Below are positions 33,141-41,080 of a DNA stretch of 41,080 nt, in pieces. Both the position numbers and the translations under genes were made by a program. The stretch is from Oscillospiraceae bacterium. Lineage in GTDB: Bacteria > Bacillota > Clostridia > Oscillospirales > Ruminococcaceae. Each line of letters begins with the position of its first letter. The first letter of the stretch is position 1. The notes under the pieces were generated by a model. The model was given only the letters and a program-made list of their open reading frames with translations. It was not told the DNA's origin and ran no database searches. The stretch spans positions 1 to 41,080 of the forward strand of contig JAFXIC010000012.1 of NCBI GenBank assembly GCA_017533485.1. Reading direction: 5' to 3'.

Positions 33141-34481
33141 ATGCTGAAACCAATTCTTGACGACCAGTTCGTCCCCGCAGTTTACTTCAACCGCGACTTC
33201 CTGAAAACTGCTCAACGCCCCTTTTCAATCGCCGTGGAGCGCGAGGATGGCCTTGTGTATCGCCGCGATACAATGCTCGGAGATGATTTCAAGCAAAACT
33301 GTCTCTATGCAGAACGTCTCATCAAAACAATCCTCTGGTGCGCCGGCGGCTGGAAGGTCATGCTGTCGGGCGACCACGATGTGTTCTGCTACATCCGTGA
33401 CGCTTATACCAAAGAAGGTCTGCGTGCATTCGATGTCGATTTCTGGAGCACTACCTATGAACGCGATTTCGTTGTAGAGGAACTTCCGCTCGAAAAGATG
33501 CCCGAAAATAAAGTCCGCCCCCTCTCGATCGGCAGAAATCTCGGCGGATGCAGAGTCGGTTTTGATGCCGGCGGAAGCGATATCAAGGTCGCTGCGGTCA
33601 TCAACGGCGAAACCGTCTGGGCAGAAGAAATCGTCTGGCTCCCGAAACTCGCCGAGGATATCTCCTACCACCACGAACATATCAAGTCCGCAATGCTCAA
33701 GGCGGCAGAACATATGCCAAGCTTCGACGCGGTCGGTATCAGTACCGCCGGCGTTCTCGTTGCAAACCGTGCCATGGTTTCTCACCTCTTCCTCAAAGTC
33801 CCGAAGGATACTCAGGGCGAGGCGTGCAAGAATGTCTATGTTGACGTACTCGAAGAACTCGGCGTTCCCTATGCTGTCGCAAACGATGGTGACGTCGCCG
33901 CACTCGCTGCTTCCATGGATCTCGATGTCAACGGCGTTCTCGGTATCGCGATGGGCACTTCTCAGGCCGGCGGCTATGTCGATATCAACGGAAATGTCAC
34001 CGGCTGGCACAACGAACTTGCATTCGTTCCGGTCGATTATAATCCCGATTCGGCTGTCGATGAATGGTCGGGCGATTACGGCTGCGGTGTCAAATATTTC
34101 TCGCAGGACGCTGTCATCCGTCTCGCACCCAAGGCAGGTATCACACTCGATGAAAACCTGACGCTCGCCGAAAAGCTGACCGCTGTACAATCCCTCCTCA
34201 AGGAAGGACATGAAGGCGCGAAGGATATTTTCCGTACCATCGGTACCTACTTTGGCTATGCTATCGCAAATTACGCGGATTTCTATGACATCCGCTACCT
34301 CCAGATTTCCGGCCGCGTCACATCCGGCGAGGGCGGCGATCTCATAATCAACGGCGCAAAAGAAGTCCTTTCGGCGGAATTCCCCGAACTCTTCGAGAAG
34401 ATTCAGTTCATCCTGCCCGATGAGATGAATCGCCGCGTCGGCCAGGCTGTTGCAGCCGCTTCTCTGCCTGCTGTCAACTGA
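33141..34481 (+). CDS. ROK-family sugar kinase-like protein with an N-terminal extension
   Basis: This 446-residue protein has an N-terminal region of about 135 residues that I do not recognise. A ROK/actin-fold domain follows, beginning at CRVGFDAGGSDIKVAAV (D142, phosphate-binding loop). It continues through AVGISTAGVL, PYAVANDGDVAALAAS and GIAMGTSQAGGYVD. The usual CxCGxxGC zinc motif of ROK sugar kinases is reduced to SGDYGCGVKYFS with a single cysteine. Kinase activity is plausible because the catalytic aspartate in ANDGD is kept, but the substrate is unknown. The start at 33141 follows AAAGGAAA; the longer open frame overlaps the upstream gene and is rejected. It sits just upstream of the NagA-kinase fusion. 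Confidence 0.8.
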   Translation: MLKPILDDQFVPAVYFNRDFLKTAQRPFSIAVEREDGLVYRRDTMLGDDFKQNCLYAERLIKTILWCAGGWKVMLSGDHDVFCYIRDAYTKEGLRAFDVDFWSTTYERDFVVEELPLEKMPENKVRPLSIGRNLGGCRVGFDAGGSDIKVAAVINGETVWAEEIVWLPKLAEDISYHHEHIKSAMLKAAEHMPSFDAVGISTAGVLVANRAMVSHLFLKVPKDTQGEACKNVYVDVLEELGVPYAVANDGDVAALAASMDLDVNGVLGIAMGTSQAGGYVDINGNVTGWHNELAFVPVDYNPDSAVDEWSGDYGCGVKYFSQDAVIRLAPKAGITLDENLTLAEKLTAVQSLLKEGHEGAKDIFRTIGTYFGYAIANYADFYDIRYLQISGRVTSGEGGDLIINGAKEVLSAEFPELFEKIQFILPDEMNRRVGQAVAAASLPAVN

Positions 34482-34578
34482 CCGCTGTCAACGATTCCGC
34501 ATACCCCGATCTATATCCATCGGGCGATGCGTATCCCCCACAAAAAAGAATCCCATTTTCGTAAGATCATCCAAAAAT

Positions 34579-34634
34579 ACAAAATGGAACATAAAACGGC
34601 TATTTTGTTCATATGCATTATCGAACAGTATGAT
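34579..34634 (+). promoter_or_regulatory. Promoter with overlapping inverted repeat upstream of the nagA fusion
   Basis: TTGTTC (34605-34610), an 18-nt spacer and TATGAT (34629-34634) form a moderate promoter. The inverted repeat ACAAAAT (34579-34585) / ATTTTGT (34602-34608) overlaps the -35, as an amino-sugar repressor site might. Regulator unknown. Confidence 0.5.
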
Positions 34635-34663
34635 GCACCGCATTCTGAAAAGGAGAACCCAAT

Positions 34664-36853
34664 ATGACCCTGAAAAACCTGCTCTTTGAGGGCAAGCTGA
34701 CCGATATTACCATCGAAAACGGTAAAATTACTGCGATCGCGCCTGCATCCGCAGATACCGTCGGTGAGGACTGCGGCGGAAAAACCGTCATCCCAGGTCT
34801 TGTCGATATCCATACCCACGGCTGCGCCGGCTATGACACAATGGACGCTCACTTCGAGGAAATGAGCAGCTTCCTCGCCAAAAACGGCACCACCTCTTTC
34901 CTCCCGACCACGATGACCATGGACTACGATTCTATCCGCCGTGTCACGGAAGCTTCCAGAGATGTCACAGGCGCGCAGATCCTCGGCTTCCATATGGAAG
35001 GCCCGTATATCGCAATGAAATATAAGGGCGCACAGAACGAGAAATTCATCAAGGATCCCGATCTCGAGGAATTTAAAAGCCTTCCCGATATGAAGATGGT
35101 CACAATCGCCCCCGAACTTGCCGGAAGCATCGACTTCATCAAGAACTGCGGCGCGGTCGTTTCTATCGGCCATACCGCTGCGGATTATCAGGAATGTATC
35201 GACGCAATCGACGCAGGTGCGATGTGTCTGACCCATACCTTTAACGCAATGTCCCCGATTCACCACCGCAACCCCGGCCCCATCGGTGCCGCCTGTGAAA
35301 AGAATATCTATGTTCAGGCGATTACTGACGGTCTCCATCTCCACCCTGCGATCGTCAAGCTTCTCTACAAGACCTTCGGCGTCGAACGCATGGTCATTAT
35401 CTCCGACAGTATGCGCGCAACCGGTCTGGGCGATGGCACCTATGAATTCGGCGGCCAGGATATTATCGTAAAAGACAGCGTTGCCCGTACCCTCGACGGT
35501 GCAATCGCAGGCTCTACATCAACCCTCTGGACTTGTGTGAAGCGTGCGGCTTCGTTCGGAATTCCCTTCGAGGACGCGGTACGTATGGCAACCAGAACGC
35601 CCGCTGACCTCATCCATATGCCGAACAAGGGCAGAATCGAAGTCGGTGCAGATGCAGACCTGCTCCTCCTCGATGAACATCTCGAAATCGAAAAGGTAAT
35701 CATCGCCGGCGAATATGTCCACTCCGAGACTTGTGAACGCCATAAGAAATATCTTGCGGATAAGGAAAAAGCAATCGAAATCAGCAAGATCTTCCATACC
35801 AAAGGTGAATTCGTCGGATTCGAAACCATCAATCAGGGCAATATCAATGTCACATACCGCCTCGATTTCCGCCAGGAGGATGGATCGCTCAAACAATATA
35901 TCCTCCAGAAGGTCAATACCTATGTCTTTAAAAACCCTGTCGAGATTATGCAGAATATCGGCAAGGTCACAAGCCATCTCCGGAATAAGGTGCGCCGTTT
36001 CAATAAACCGGCTCTCCACTTCTATAAGACCATTTACGGCGAGAATTACTATATCGAAGACGATTCAACATTCTGGAGAATGGAGAATTATATCGATGCA
36101 GTCGGCTTCGATACCTGTGATTCGCTCGATATCCTGCGCAATGCAGGTGCGGCATTCGGTGAGTTCCAGAACCAGCTCTCCGATTTTGATGCCGAAACAC
36201 TCTATACTACAATCCCCGATTTCCATAACACCCCGAAGCGCATCGAAACATTCTTCGAAGCTGTTAAGGCAGATGAATGCGGCCGCGCGGCTTCTGTCCA
36301 GAAGGAAATCGCCTTTATCCGCGAATATGCCGGGCTTGCATCCGAACTGACGAAAATGCAGGAACGGGGCGAGGTGCCGCTGCGCGTCACCCACAACGAT
36401 ACGAAAATCAACAATGTTCTCTTCCACCGTGTCACAGGTGCGCCGCAGATCGTTGTTGACCTCGATACGGTTATGCCCGGCCTTGCAATGCACGATTTCG
36501 GTGACGCAGTCCGCTTCGCCGCCAATACCGCGCGGGAGGATGAGCCGGATCTCTCGAAAGTATCGCTCGACCTCGAAAAATATCGCGCATTTGCGGAGGG
36601 ATTTATCGGAAAAACCGCCGACGCACTCACCGCAAATGAAATCAACACCATGGCACTCGGCGCAATCACAATCACGATTGAGCTTGGTGTCCGCTTCCTC
36701 ACAGACTATCTCACCGGCGATAAATATTTTAAGATTGATTATGCAGACCACAACCTCGTGCGCGCACGCTGCCAGCTCCGGCTCGCTGAGGATATGCTCG
36801 AAAAGCGCGAAGAAATGGAAAAAATCACATCCGAGGTTGTTGCCGGCGTCTAA
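34664..36853 (+). CDS. nagA: Fusion of N-acetylglucosamine-6-phosphate deacetylase (NagA) with an aminoglycoside-phosphotransferase-fold hexosamine kinase
   Basis: A single open frame of 729 residues joins two enzymes. Residues 1-355 are NagA, which deacetylates GlcNAc-6-phosphate. The metal and active-site residues H50 and H52 (DIHTHG), E112 (HMEGPY), H170 (IGHTAAD), H191 (LTHTFNAM) and D248 (ISDSM) are all kept. Residues about 375-729 are an APH-fold kinase with GNINVTYRLDF (nucleotide region), the catalytic H577-N-D579 and N584 in THNDTKINNVLF, and the metal aspartates D599/D601 in VVDLDTVMPG. This resembles N-acetylhexosamine 1-kinases of the NahK type. No stop or ribosome-binding site lies at the junction. 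GGAG precedes the ATG. The ROK gene and the epimerase upstream point to amino-sugar use. Kinase specificity is inferred. Confidence 0.9.
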   Translation: MTLKNLLFEGKLTDITIENGKITAIAPASADTVGEDCGGKTVIPGLVDIHTHGCAGYDTMDAHFEEMSSFLAKNGTTSFLPTTMTMDYDSIRRVTEASRDVTGAQILGFHMEGPYIAMKYKGAQNEKFIKDPDLEEFKSLPDMKMVTIAPELAGSIDFIKNCGAVVSIGHTAADYQECIDAIDAGAMCLTHTFNAMSPIHHRNPGPIGAACEKNIYVQAITDGLHLHPAIVKLLYKTFGVERMVIISDSMRATGLGDGTYEFGGQDIIVKDSVARTLDGAIAGSTSTLWTCVKRAASFGIPFEDAVRMATRTPADLIHMPNKGRIEVGADADLLLLDEHLEIEKVIIAGEYVHSETCERHKKYLADKEKAIEISKIFHTKGEFVGFETINQGNINVTYRLDFRQEDGSLKQYILQKVNTYVFKNPVEIMQNIGKVTSHLRNKVRRFNKPALHFYKTIYGENYYIEDDSTFWRMENYIDAVGFDTCDSLDILRNAGAAFGEFQNQLSDFDAETLYTTIPDFHNTPKRIETFFEAVKADECGRAASVQKEIAFIREYAGLASELTKMQERGEVPLRVTHNDTKINNVLFHRVTGAPQIVVDLDTVMPGLAMHDFGDAVRFAANTAREDEPDLSKVSLDLEKYRAFAEGFIGKTADALTANEINTMALGAITITIELGVRFLTDYLTGDKYFKIDYADHNLVRARCQLRLAEDMLEKREEMEKITSEVVAGV

Positions 36854-36865
36854 GGAATGATGCAA

Positions 36866-36896
36866 CCCCGCTGTCCGGAATGAACGGACGGCGGGG
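36866..36896 (+). other. GC-rich hairpin between the nagA fusion and ddl
   Basis: A 12-bp stem pairs CCCCGCTGTCCG with CGGACGGCGGGG (one G-U pair) around a 7-nt loop. It is followed by CTTGTCACGCTT. The T-content is poor, so it may be only a partial terminator. Confidence 0.55.
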
Positions 36897-36924
36897 CTTG
36901 TCACGCTTACTCATGGAGGTTTAT

Positions 36925-38001
36925 ATGGAAAAATTACAAACAATCTGCGTGCTGTTCGGCGGCGTTTCCCCCGAACATGACGTTTCCCGTGTGTCAGCAG
37001 AGGCGGTTCTGCGGAACATGAACAAGGAAAATCGCCGGATTCTGCCGATCGGAATCACAAAAAATGGTCAGTGGATGCTCTTTGGCGGCGAGGATTATGC
37101 GGATATCGCAAGCGGAAAATGGGAAGAAAATGAAAATAACCGCGCTGCATTTCTGTCTCCTGTCCGCGGAATGGGTATCGTTGTGATGGACGAAAAGAAC
37201 ACGGTCACCGAGACCATTCTCCCTGACCTGATCTTCCCCGTGCTGCATGGTGAAAACGGCGAAGATGGGACAATTCAGGGGCTTTTTGAAATTGCGGGAA
37301 TCCCCTATGTCGGCTGCGGTGTCTGTGCGGCAGCAGCATCTATGGACAAATCAGTGACCAAATTGATTGCCGCGACAACCGGCGTCCGTCAGGCGAATTG
37401 GCTCACGCTGACCAGACGTTCCTACAAAAAAGATCCGAGTGCGATGTGTGAGAAAATCAAGCAGACACTCGATTATCCAGTATTTATCAAACCTTGCTCC
37501 ACCGGGTCGTCCGTCGGCGTCTCGAAAGCAAAAAATGACAGCGAACTTTCTGCTGCGCTCGAACAGGCTTTCCGCTTCGACCGCAAGATTCTGGCAGAAG
37601 AATTTATCGACGGCAGAGAGGTTGAGGTTGCTGTTCTCGGAAACGATAACGCGAAGGCCGCAACAGCAGGCGAAATTGACGCAGGTGCGGAATTCTACGA
37701 TTACGAAACAAAATATGTCACCTCGACGTCCCGTGCTTATATTCCTGCCCGCATCAGTGATGAAACGAATGAAAAAGTACGCCGCTATGCCGTTAAAATC
37801 TTCCGTGCGCTCGGCTGTGCAGGTCTTTCGCGTGTCGATTTCTTTGTCACGCGCGATACGGAGGATATCGTATTTAACGAAATCAATACTTTGCCCGGAT
37901 TTACGTCAATTTCGATGTATCCGAAGATGTGGGATGCAGATGGACTGCCGTTCAGTGCGCTGATCGACCGTGTGATAGATCTTGCGCTGGAGGAATGCTG
38001 A
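36925..38001 (+). CDS. ddl: D-alanine--D-alanine ligase
   Basis: This 358-residue ATP-grasp enzyme makes the D-Ala-D-Ala dipeptide for peptidoglycan. Signatures are VLFGGVSPEHDVSRVSA at the N-terminus, the VLHGENGEDGTIQG and PYVGCGVCAAAASMDK substrate loops, VFIKPCSTGSSVGV, and the C-terminal EINTLPGFTSISMYP. The start at 36925 follows GGAGG; a longer open frame upstream has no support. It ends one base before murF starts, so the two are translationally coupled in a cell-wall operon. Confidence 0.95.
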   Translation: MEKLQTICVLFGGVSPEHDVSRVSAEAVLRNMNKENRRILPIGITKNGQWMLFGGEDYADIASGKWEENENNRAAFLSPVRGMGIVVMDEKNTVTETILPDLIFPVLHGENGEDGTIQGLFEIAGIPYVGCGVCAAAASMDKSVTKLIAATTGVRQANWLTLTRRSYKKDPSAMCEKIKQTLDYPVFIKPCSTGSSVGVSKAKNDSELSAALEQAFRFDRKILAEEFIDGREVEVAVLGNDNAKAATAGEIDAGAEFYDYETKYVTSTSRAYIPARISDETNEKVRRYAVKIFRALGCAGLSRVDFFVTRDTEDIVFNEINTLPGFTSISMYPKMWDADGLPFSALIDRVIDLALEEC

Positions 38002-38002
38002 T

Positions 38003-39415
38003 ATGCCGCTGCTCGAAACGAATTTTGCACAGTTCACCTATTCAGAAATTGCGAAAGTGCTGAACGTGTCAGATTGCGGACATGATATTTCGGTCAATGG
38101 CTTCAGCACCGATACGCGATCCATCACTTGCGGAAACTGCTTCATCGCGCTCAAGGGTGAAAATTTCAACGGCAATCTCTTCGCAAAACAGGCTGTCGAA
38201 ATCGGCGCATCTATGTGCATTTTATCCGAAGAACCGAGTGAAGATCCGGGTGCGCCCTATCTGATTGTTGGAGATACCGTGAAAGCATACGGAAAGCTTG
38301 CAAATGCGTATATTCAGCGGCTCAAAAATCAGGGCGCGCGAGTTGTCGCTATTACGGGCAGCAGCGGCAAGACAACCGTAAAGGATATGACCGCGCACGT
38401 TCTGTCACGAAAATATCGTACCTACTGCACAATCGGCAACCACAACAACCATATCGGCGTACCGTTTACCGTACTGCACGCGCCCCCAGATACAGAAGTT
38501 CTGGTGCTCGAAATGGGCATGAACCATAGCGGAGAAATCAGCAATCTCACTAAAATCGGCACTCCTGATTTGGCGATCATCACCAATATCGGTAAGGCAC
38601 ATATCGGAAACCTCGGCTCCCAGCATAACATTTTTTGCGCAAAGCTTGAGATTGTCGAGGGGATGAACGCAAAAAATGGTCGGTTAATTCTTCCGGCAGA
38701 AGACGAGTTTTTGAATAATATTGCGGAGATTCCATTTCCGAAAGGAAATCTCCGATATAGTGCGCGGACACCGGACTCAGCCATCGCATCGCTTCACGCG
38801 GAGGAGATCTCCGAAGGCGCGGAATCCACGGTATTTACCGTCAAAACGCACGCTGATACTGCAAAAGTATATCTTCCCATGACCGGAATTCATAATGTAA
38901 CCGACGCACTTCTCGCAATTCACGCCGGACTGGAATGCGGCATGGAGCTCTCGGAATGTGCCGCCGCACTCGCCGATTTCACTCCGACCGCACTCCGTTC
39001 TGATCGCGTAGAAATCGGAAATATTACGATTATACGTGATTTTTACAATGCCAACCCCGAAGCAATGGCAGCGTCTGTTCATGCACTGAATCTTGCGGCC
39101 GAGGGCAGAAAGCGTATCGCCCTCCTCGGAAACATGAATGAACTCGGTGATTTTGCCGCAAATGCGCACAAATCACTCGGTGAGCTTTGCCGTTCATCCA
39201 CAGATACCGCGCTGTTCTGCGGCGTAAATTATAACGATTTTGCGGAAGGCTATGGTGATACCGCCGCCGCTTTTCCCACACAGGGCGAAATGATTGCCGC
39301 GCTTCCTCGCTTATTCCCATCCAAAGAACCGGCCGTTGTCCTCATCAAAGCCTCCCGCGGTCTTGCGATGGAATATGTTTTCGACGCATTATCGAAGATT
39401 CTCGCTGATTCCTGA
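38003..39415 (+). CDS. murF: UDP-N-acetylmuramoyl-tripeptide--D-alanyl-D-alanine ligase
   Basis: This 470-residue Mur ligase adds the D-Ala-D-Ala dipeptide made by Ddl to the UDP-MurNAc tripeptide. The N-terminal domain has GFSTDTRSI and NCFIALKGENFNG, typical of MurF. The ATP loop is AITGSSGKTTVKDM and the central motif TIGNHNNHIGVPFT. The MurF region VLEMGMNHSGEI and a C-terminal domain with DFYNANPEAMAA and LGNMNELGD follow. The length is normal. The start is the ATG at 38003 with GGAGG about ten bases upstream, inside the ddl 3' end. Confidence 0.97.
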   Translation: MPLLETNFAQFTYSEIAKVLNVSDCGHDISVNGFSTDTRSITCGNCFIALKGENFNGNLFAKQAVEIGASMCILSEEPSEDPGAPYLIVGDTVKAYGKLANAYIQRLKNQGARVVAITGSSGKTTVKDMTAHVLSRKYRTYCTIGNHNNHIGVPFTVLHAPPDTEVLVLEMGMNHSGEISNLTKIGTPDLAIITNIGKAHIGNLGSQHNIFCAKLEIVEGMNAKNGRLILPAEDEFLNNIAEIPFPKGNLRYSARTPDSAIASLHAEEISEGAESTVFTVKTHADTAKVYLPMTGIHNVTDALLAIHAGLECGMELSECAAALADFTPTALRSDRVEIGNITIIRDFYNANPEAMAASVHALNLAAEGRKRIALLGNMNELGDFAANAHKSLGELCRSSTDTALFCGVNYNDFAEGYGDTAAAFPTQGEMIAALPRLFPSKEPAVVLIKASRGLAMEYVFDALSKILADS

Positions 39416-39428
39416 CACCATTCATACC

Positions 39429-39460
39429 AAAGCCCTCTGACATTTTTCAGGGGGCTTTTT
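39429..39460 (+). terminator. Terminator of ddl-murF
   Basis: AAAGCCC-T-CTGA / TCAG-G-GGGCTTT with a short loop and a five-T run, 14 bases past murF. Confidence 0.85.
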
Positions 39461-39634
39461 GATGTACATCATCACACAGTTTCATCTGATTACACAAATA
39501 TCGAGTGCACTACTTATGCAAACCGCTGAAAATTTCTAATATCTTCTGAAAATTGCACACCGCCGTACAAGTTTTCTCACGCTCCGCCCCATGACTGAGA
39601 GGGCAATTCACGAAACTTCGAGGGAGGTGAGAAC

Positions 39635-40048
39635 ATGAAAGAGGCATTCTGTACGACGGTCGGACTGGTCGGCGGCTTCATCGCCTCGCTCTTCGGCGGA
39701 TGGGATACGGCAATGGCAACGCTCCTCATTTTCATGGGCATCGACTTTGCCTGCGGTATGATTGCGGCAGCGATGGGCAGGTCCAAACACTCTGAAACCG
39801 GCAGGCTCAACAGCAAAACCGGATGGTCGGGGCTTGCGAAAAAATGCTGTGTGCTGATGCTCATTATGGCTGCGGTGCGACTCGATCTGCTCCTGAATAC
39901 CACGTATGTACGCGATACTGTCTGCATCGGTTTCTGTGTCAATGAGCTGCTTTCGATTGTGGAAAATACTTCGCTGATGGGCATCCCCTATCCGAGTGTG
40001 CTGAAAAATGCAATCGAAGTCCTCCAGAACCAGAACGAAAGAAGGTGA
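39635..40048 (+). CDS. Phage-type holin (toxin secretion/phage lysis holin family)
   Basis: This 137-residue membrane protein has hydrophobic segments at about residues 5-25, 27-48, 70-88 and 93-110. The family-typical pattern is GGWDTAMATLLIFMGIDFACGMIAA, spread over residues 21-46, followed by a short KTGWSGLAKKC basic loop. It would form membrane lesions that let an endolysin reach the wall. GGGAGGTGAG precedes the ATG. It ends four bases before the GH25 gene. No other phage genes are in the window. Confidence 0.85.
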   Translation: MKEAFCTTVGLVGGFIASLFGGWDTAMATLLIFMGIDFACGMIAAAMGRSKHSETGRLNSKTGWSGLAKKCCVLMLIMAAVRLDLLLNTTYVRDTVCIGFCVNELLSIVENTSLMGIPYPSVLKNAIEVLQNQNERR

Positions 40049-40052
40049 GATT

Positions 40053-40766
40053 ATGAAGGGCATTGATGTCAGCGCACACAACGGCGCAATCTGCTGGCAG
40101 TCAGTCAGGGCGGATGGCATCGAATTTGCCATTTTACGTGCCGGATACGGCAGGCATCCCAAGCAGAAGGATGCACGCTTCGAAGAAAACTATACCGCTG
40201 CAACAGCCGCCGGAATTCCGCTCGGTGCATACTGGTATTCCTATGCCACGACCGTTGCCGAGGCGGAACAGGAAGCAGCCGTTTGTATCTCGATGCTCCG
40301 CGGAAAACAGTTCGCTTTCCCGATCTATTTTGATTTAGAGGAAGCTGCTGCACTCGCGACCGGTAAAGGAAATTGTTCCGCGATGGTTCGGGCATTCTGC
40401 AACGCCCTCGAACAGGCAGGCTACTGGGCAGGATTCTATACAAGCCGCTCGGTACTTTCCTCACATATCGACGATACAATCAAAACGCGCTATGCACTCT
40501 GGGCAGCCGAATGGGGCGAGAAGCTCCACTATAACGGAACGGTCGGAATCTGGCAGCACTCCGAGCGCGGCGCAGTTCGTGGGGTCAGCGGGAATGTCGA
40601 TCTGGATCTCTGTTATATCGACTACCCTGCACGCATCCGCGCAAAAGGGCTGAACGGATTCGAGTCCGCCGAATCCCTCCCGACACCGCCGGCTATGTCA
40701 GAGGAAATCCCGGTGACTCTTACCGTCAGCGGCACTACCTACTCCGGTACGCTCAAACAGACATAA
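40053..40766 (+). CDS. GH25 muramidase (lysozyme), endolysin-like
   Basis: This 237-residue enzyme cuts the glycan strands of peptidoglycan. The GH25 pattern is clear: KGIDVSAHNGAICWQSV at the N-terminus, FAILRAGYGRHPKQKDARFEENY, GAYWYSYATT, then the catalytic acidic pair in FPIYFDLEEAAAL and YWAGFYTSRSVL. DLDLCYID is near the end of the domain. There is no signal peptide, as in phage endolysins that use a holin. The C-terminal tail is short (about 40 residues) with no recognisable wall-binding repeat. AAGGTGAG precedes the ATG at 40053. It forms a two-gene cassette with the holin. Confidence 0.92.
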   Translation: MKGIDVSAHNGAICWQSVRADGIEFAILRAGYGRHPKQKDARFEENYTAATAAGIPLGAYWYSYATTVAEAEQEAAVCISMLRGKQFAFPIYFDLEEAAALATGKGNCSAMVRAFCNALEQAGYWAGFYTSRSVLSSHIDDTIKTRYALWAAEWGEKLHYNGTVGIWQHSERGAVRGVSGNVDLDLCYIDYPARIRAKGLNGFESAESLPTPPAMSEEIPVTLTVSGTTYSGTLKQT

Positions 40767-40812
40767 CAAAAGCCCCTCTGACAGATGATCTTGTCCGTCA
40801 GAGGGGCTTTTC
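40767..40812 (+). terminator. Terminator of the holin-GH25 cassette
   Basis: A 15-bp stem AAAAGCCCCTCTGAC / GTCAGAGGGGCTTTT lies directly after the GH25 stop. It reads similarly on both strands. Confidence 0.85.
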
Positions 40813-40941
40813 ATGCGTTCGGGTTTTTCATGAACAATTCTTTCGATATCCTATATAATATCTCTCGTTCATCCAGCAGCTTTGGTACGCACGAAGGGGA
40901 TGCTGTCCATCCGGCACCGCTTTCTTTTTTTCATAAACTGC

Positions 40942-40971
40942 TTGACAAACACAGGGAATTTGTGTTATACT
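40942..40971 (+). promoter_or_regulatory. Near-consensus promoter of the tRNA gene
   Basis: TTGACA (40942-40947), an 18-nt spacer and TATACT (40966-40971), about 31 bases before the tRNA. The spacer is flanked by the inverted repeat AACACA / TGTGTT. The stretch 40812-40941 holds nothing else recognisable. Confidence 0.8.
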
Positions 40972-41002
40972 ATGAAAGTATTGAGAGAGCATCAGAGTAT
41001 AT

Positions 41003-41078
<76 letters not shown>

Positions 41079-41080
41079 TC

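Noticed and set aside
34505-34524. CCCGAT / ATCGGG hairpin after the ROK gene as a terminator
   Set aside because: Only six base pairs and no T-run follow; too weak to call.

Overview
The window reads as a chromosome segment of a Gram-positive, spore-forming, plant-fibre-degrading Ruminococcaceae (Oscillospiraceae) bacterium, most likely a cellulosome-bearing Ruminococcus. The reasons are two secreted enzymes with type I dockerins, a cotJABC spore-coat operon, Firmicutes-style gene order (rplS-lepB-lepB-rbgA-rnhB-yraN; tig-clpP-clpX) and moderately GC-rich coding sequence. The genus is an inference from protein content; no species assignment is possible from reading alone.

Layout. Positions 1-16.4 kb are housekeeping genes, nearly all on the minus strand: the 3' end of gapA (+), then carB-greA-lysS, tig-clpP-clpX, and a long run rplS, two signal peptidases, rbgA, rnhB, yraN, thrC and a metallophosphoesterase. 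Positions 16.6-24.5 kb form the fibre-degradation and spore-coat region: a GH74 xyloglucanase with C-terminal dockerin (+), a DUF1292 protein (-), cotJABC (+), and a large two-headed CE12-type acetylesterase with an internal dockerin and carbohydrate-binding module (-). Positions 24.6-29.7 kb are a lower-glycolysis operon (pgk-X-tpiA-Y-gpmI) with two unrecognised membrane proteins X and Y between the enzymes. Positions 29.8-36.9 kb hold a DUF4177 protein, a CPBP-like membrane protein, tadA, and an amino-sugar-like set: an NAD-dependent epimerase, an atypical ROK kinase, and a NagA deacetylase fused in one frame to an aminoglycoside-phosphotransferase-fold (NahK-like) kinase. Positions 36.9-41.1 kb hold ddl-murF, an orphan holin-GH25 lysis cassette, and a tRNA-Ala at the right edge.

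The most striking signal is in the 0.7-kb gap between the esterase and pgk. It holds two paralogous, tandem small-RNA-like units (about 24165-24266 and 24351-24470). Each has its own similarly spaced promoter, a 5' hairpin starting right after the -10 box, an unpaired C-rich segment, and a GC hairpin with a U-tract. The C-rich segment of the first unit is perfectly complementary over 14 nt to the ribosome-binding site of the neighbouring dockerin esterase. Both dockerin genes use an unusual GGGGG ribosome-binding site, whereas most other genes here use GGAGG- or AGGAG-type sites. The -35 region of the first unit shares a 12-nt palindromic motif with a 35-bp inverted repeat in the 5' UTR of the GH74 gene. 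I infer a candidate post-transcriptional circuit controlling cellulosomal enzymes. The pairing is seen in the sequence; the function is not shown.

Other items worth attention are the NagA-kinase fusion, a signal peptidase with ten 15-residue Pro/Glu/Ala/Thr repeats at its N-terminus, and the orphan lysis cassette.
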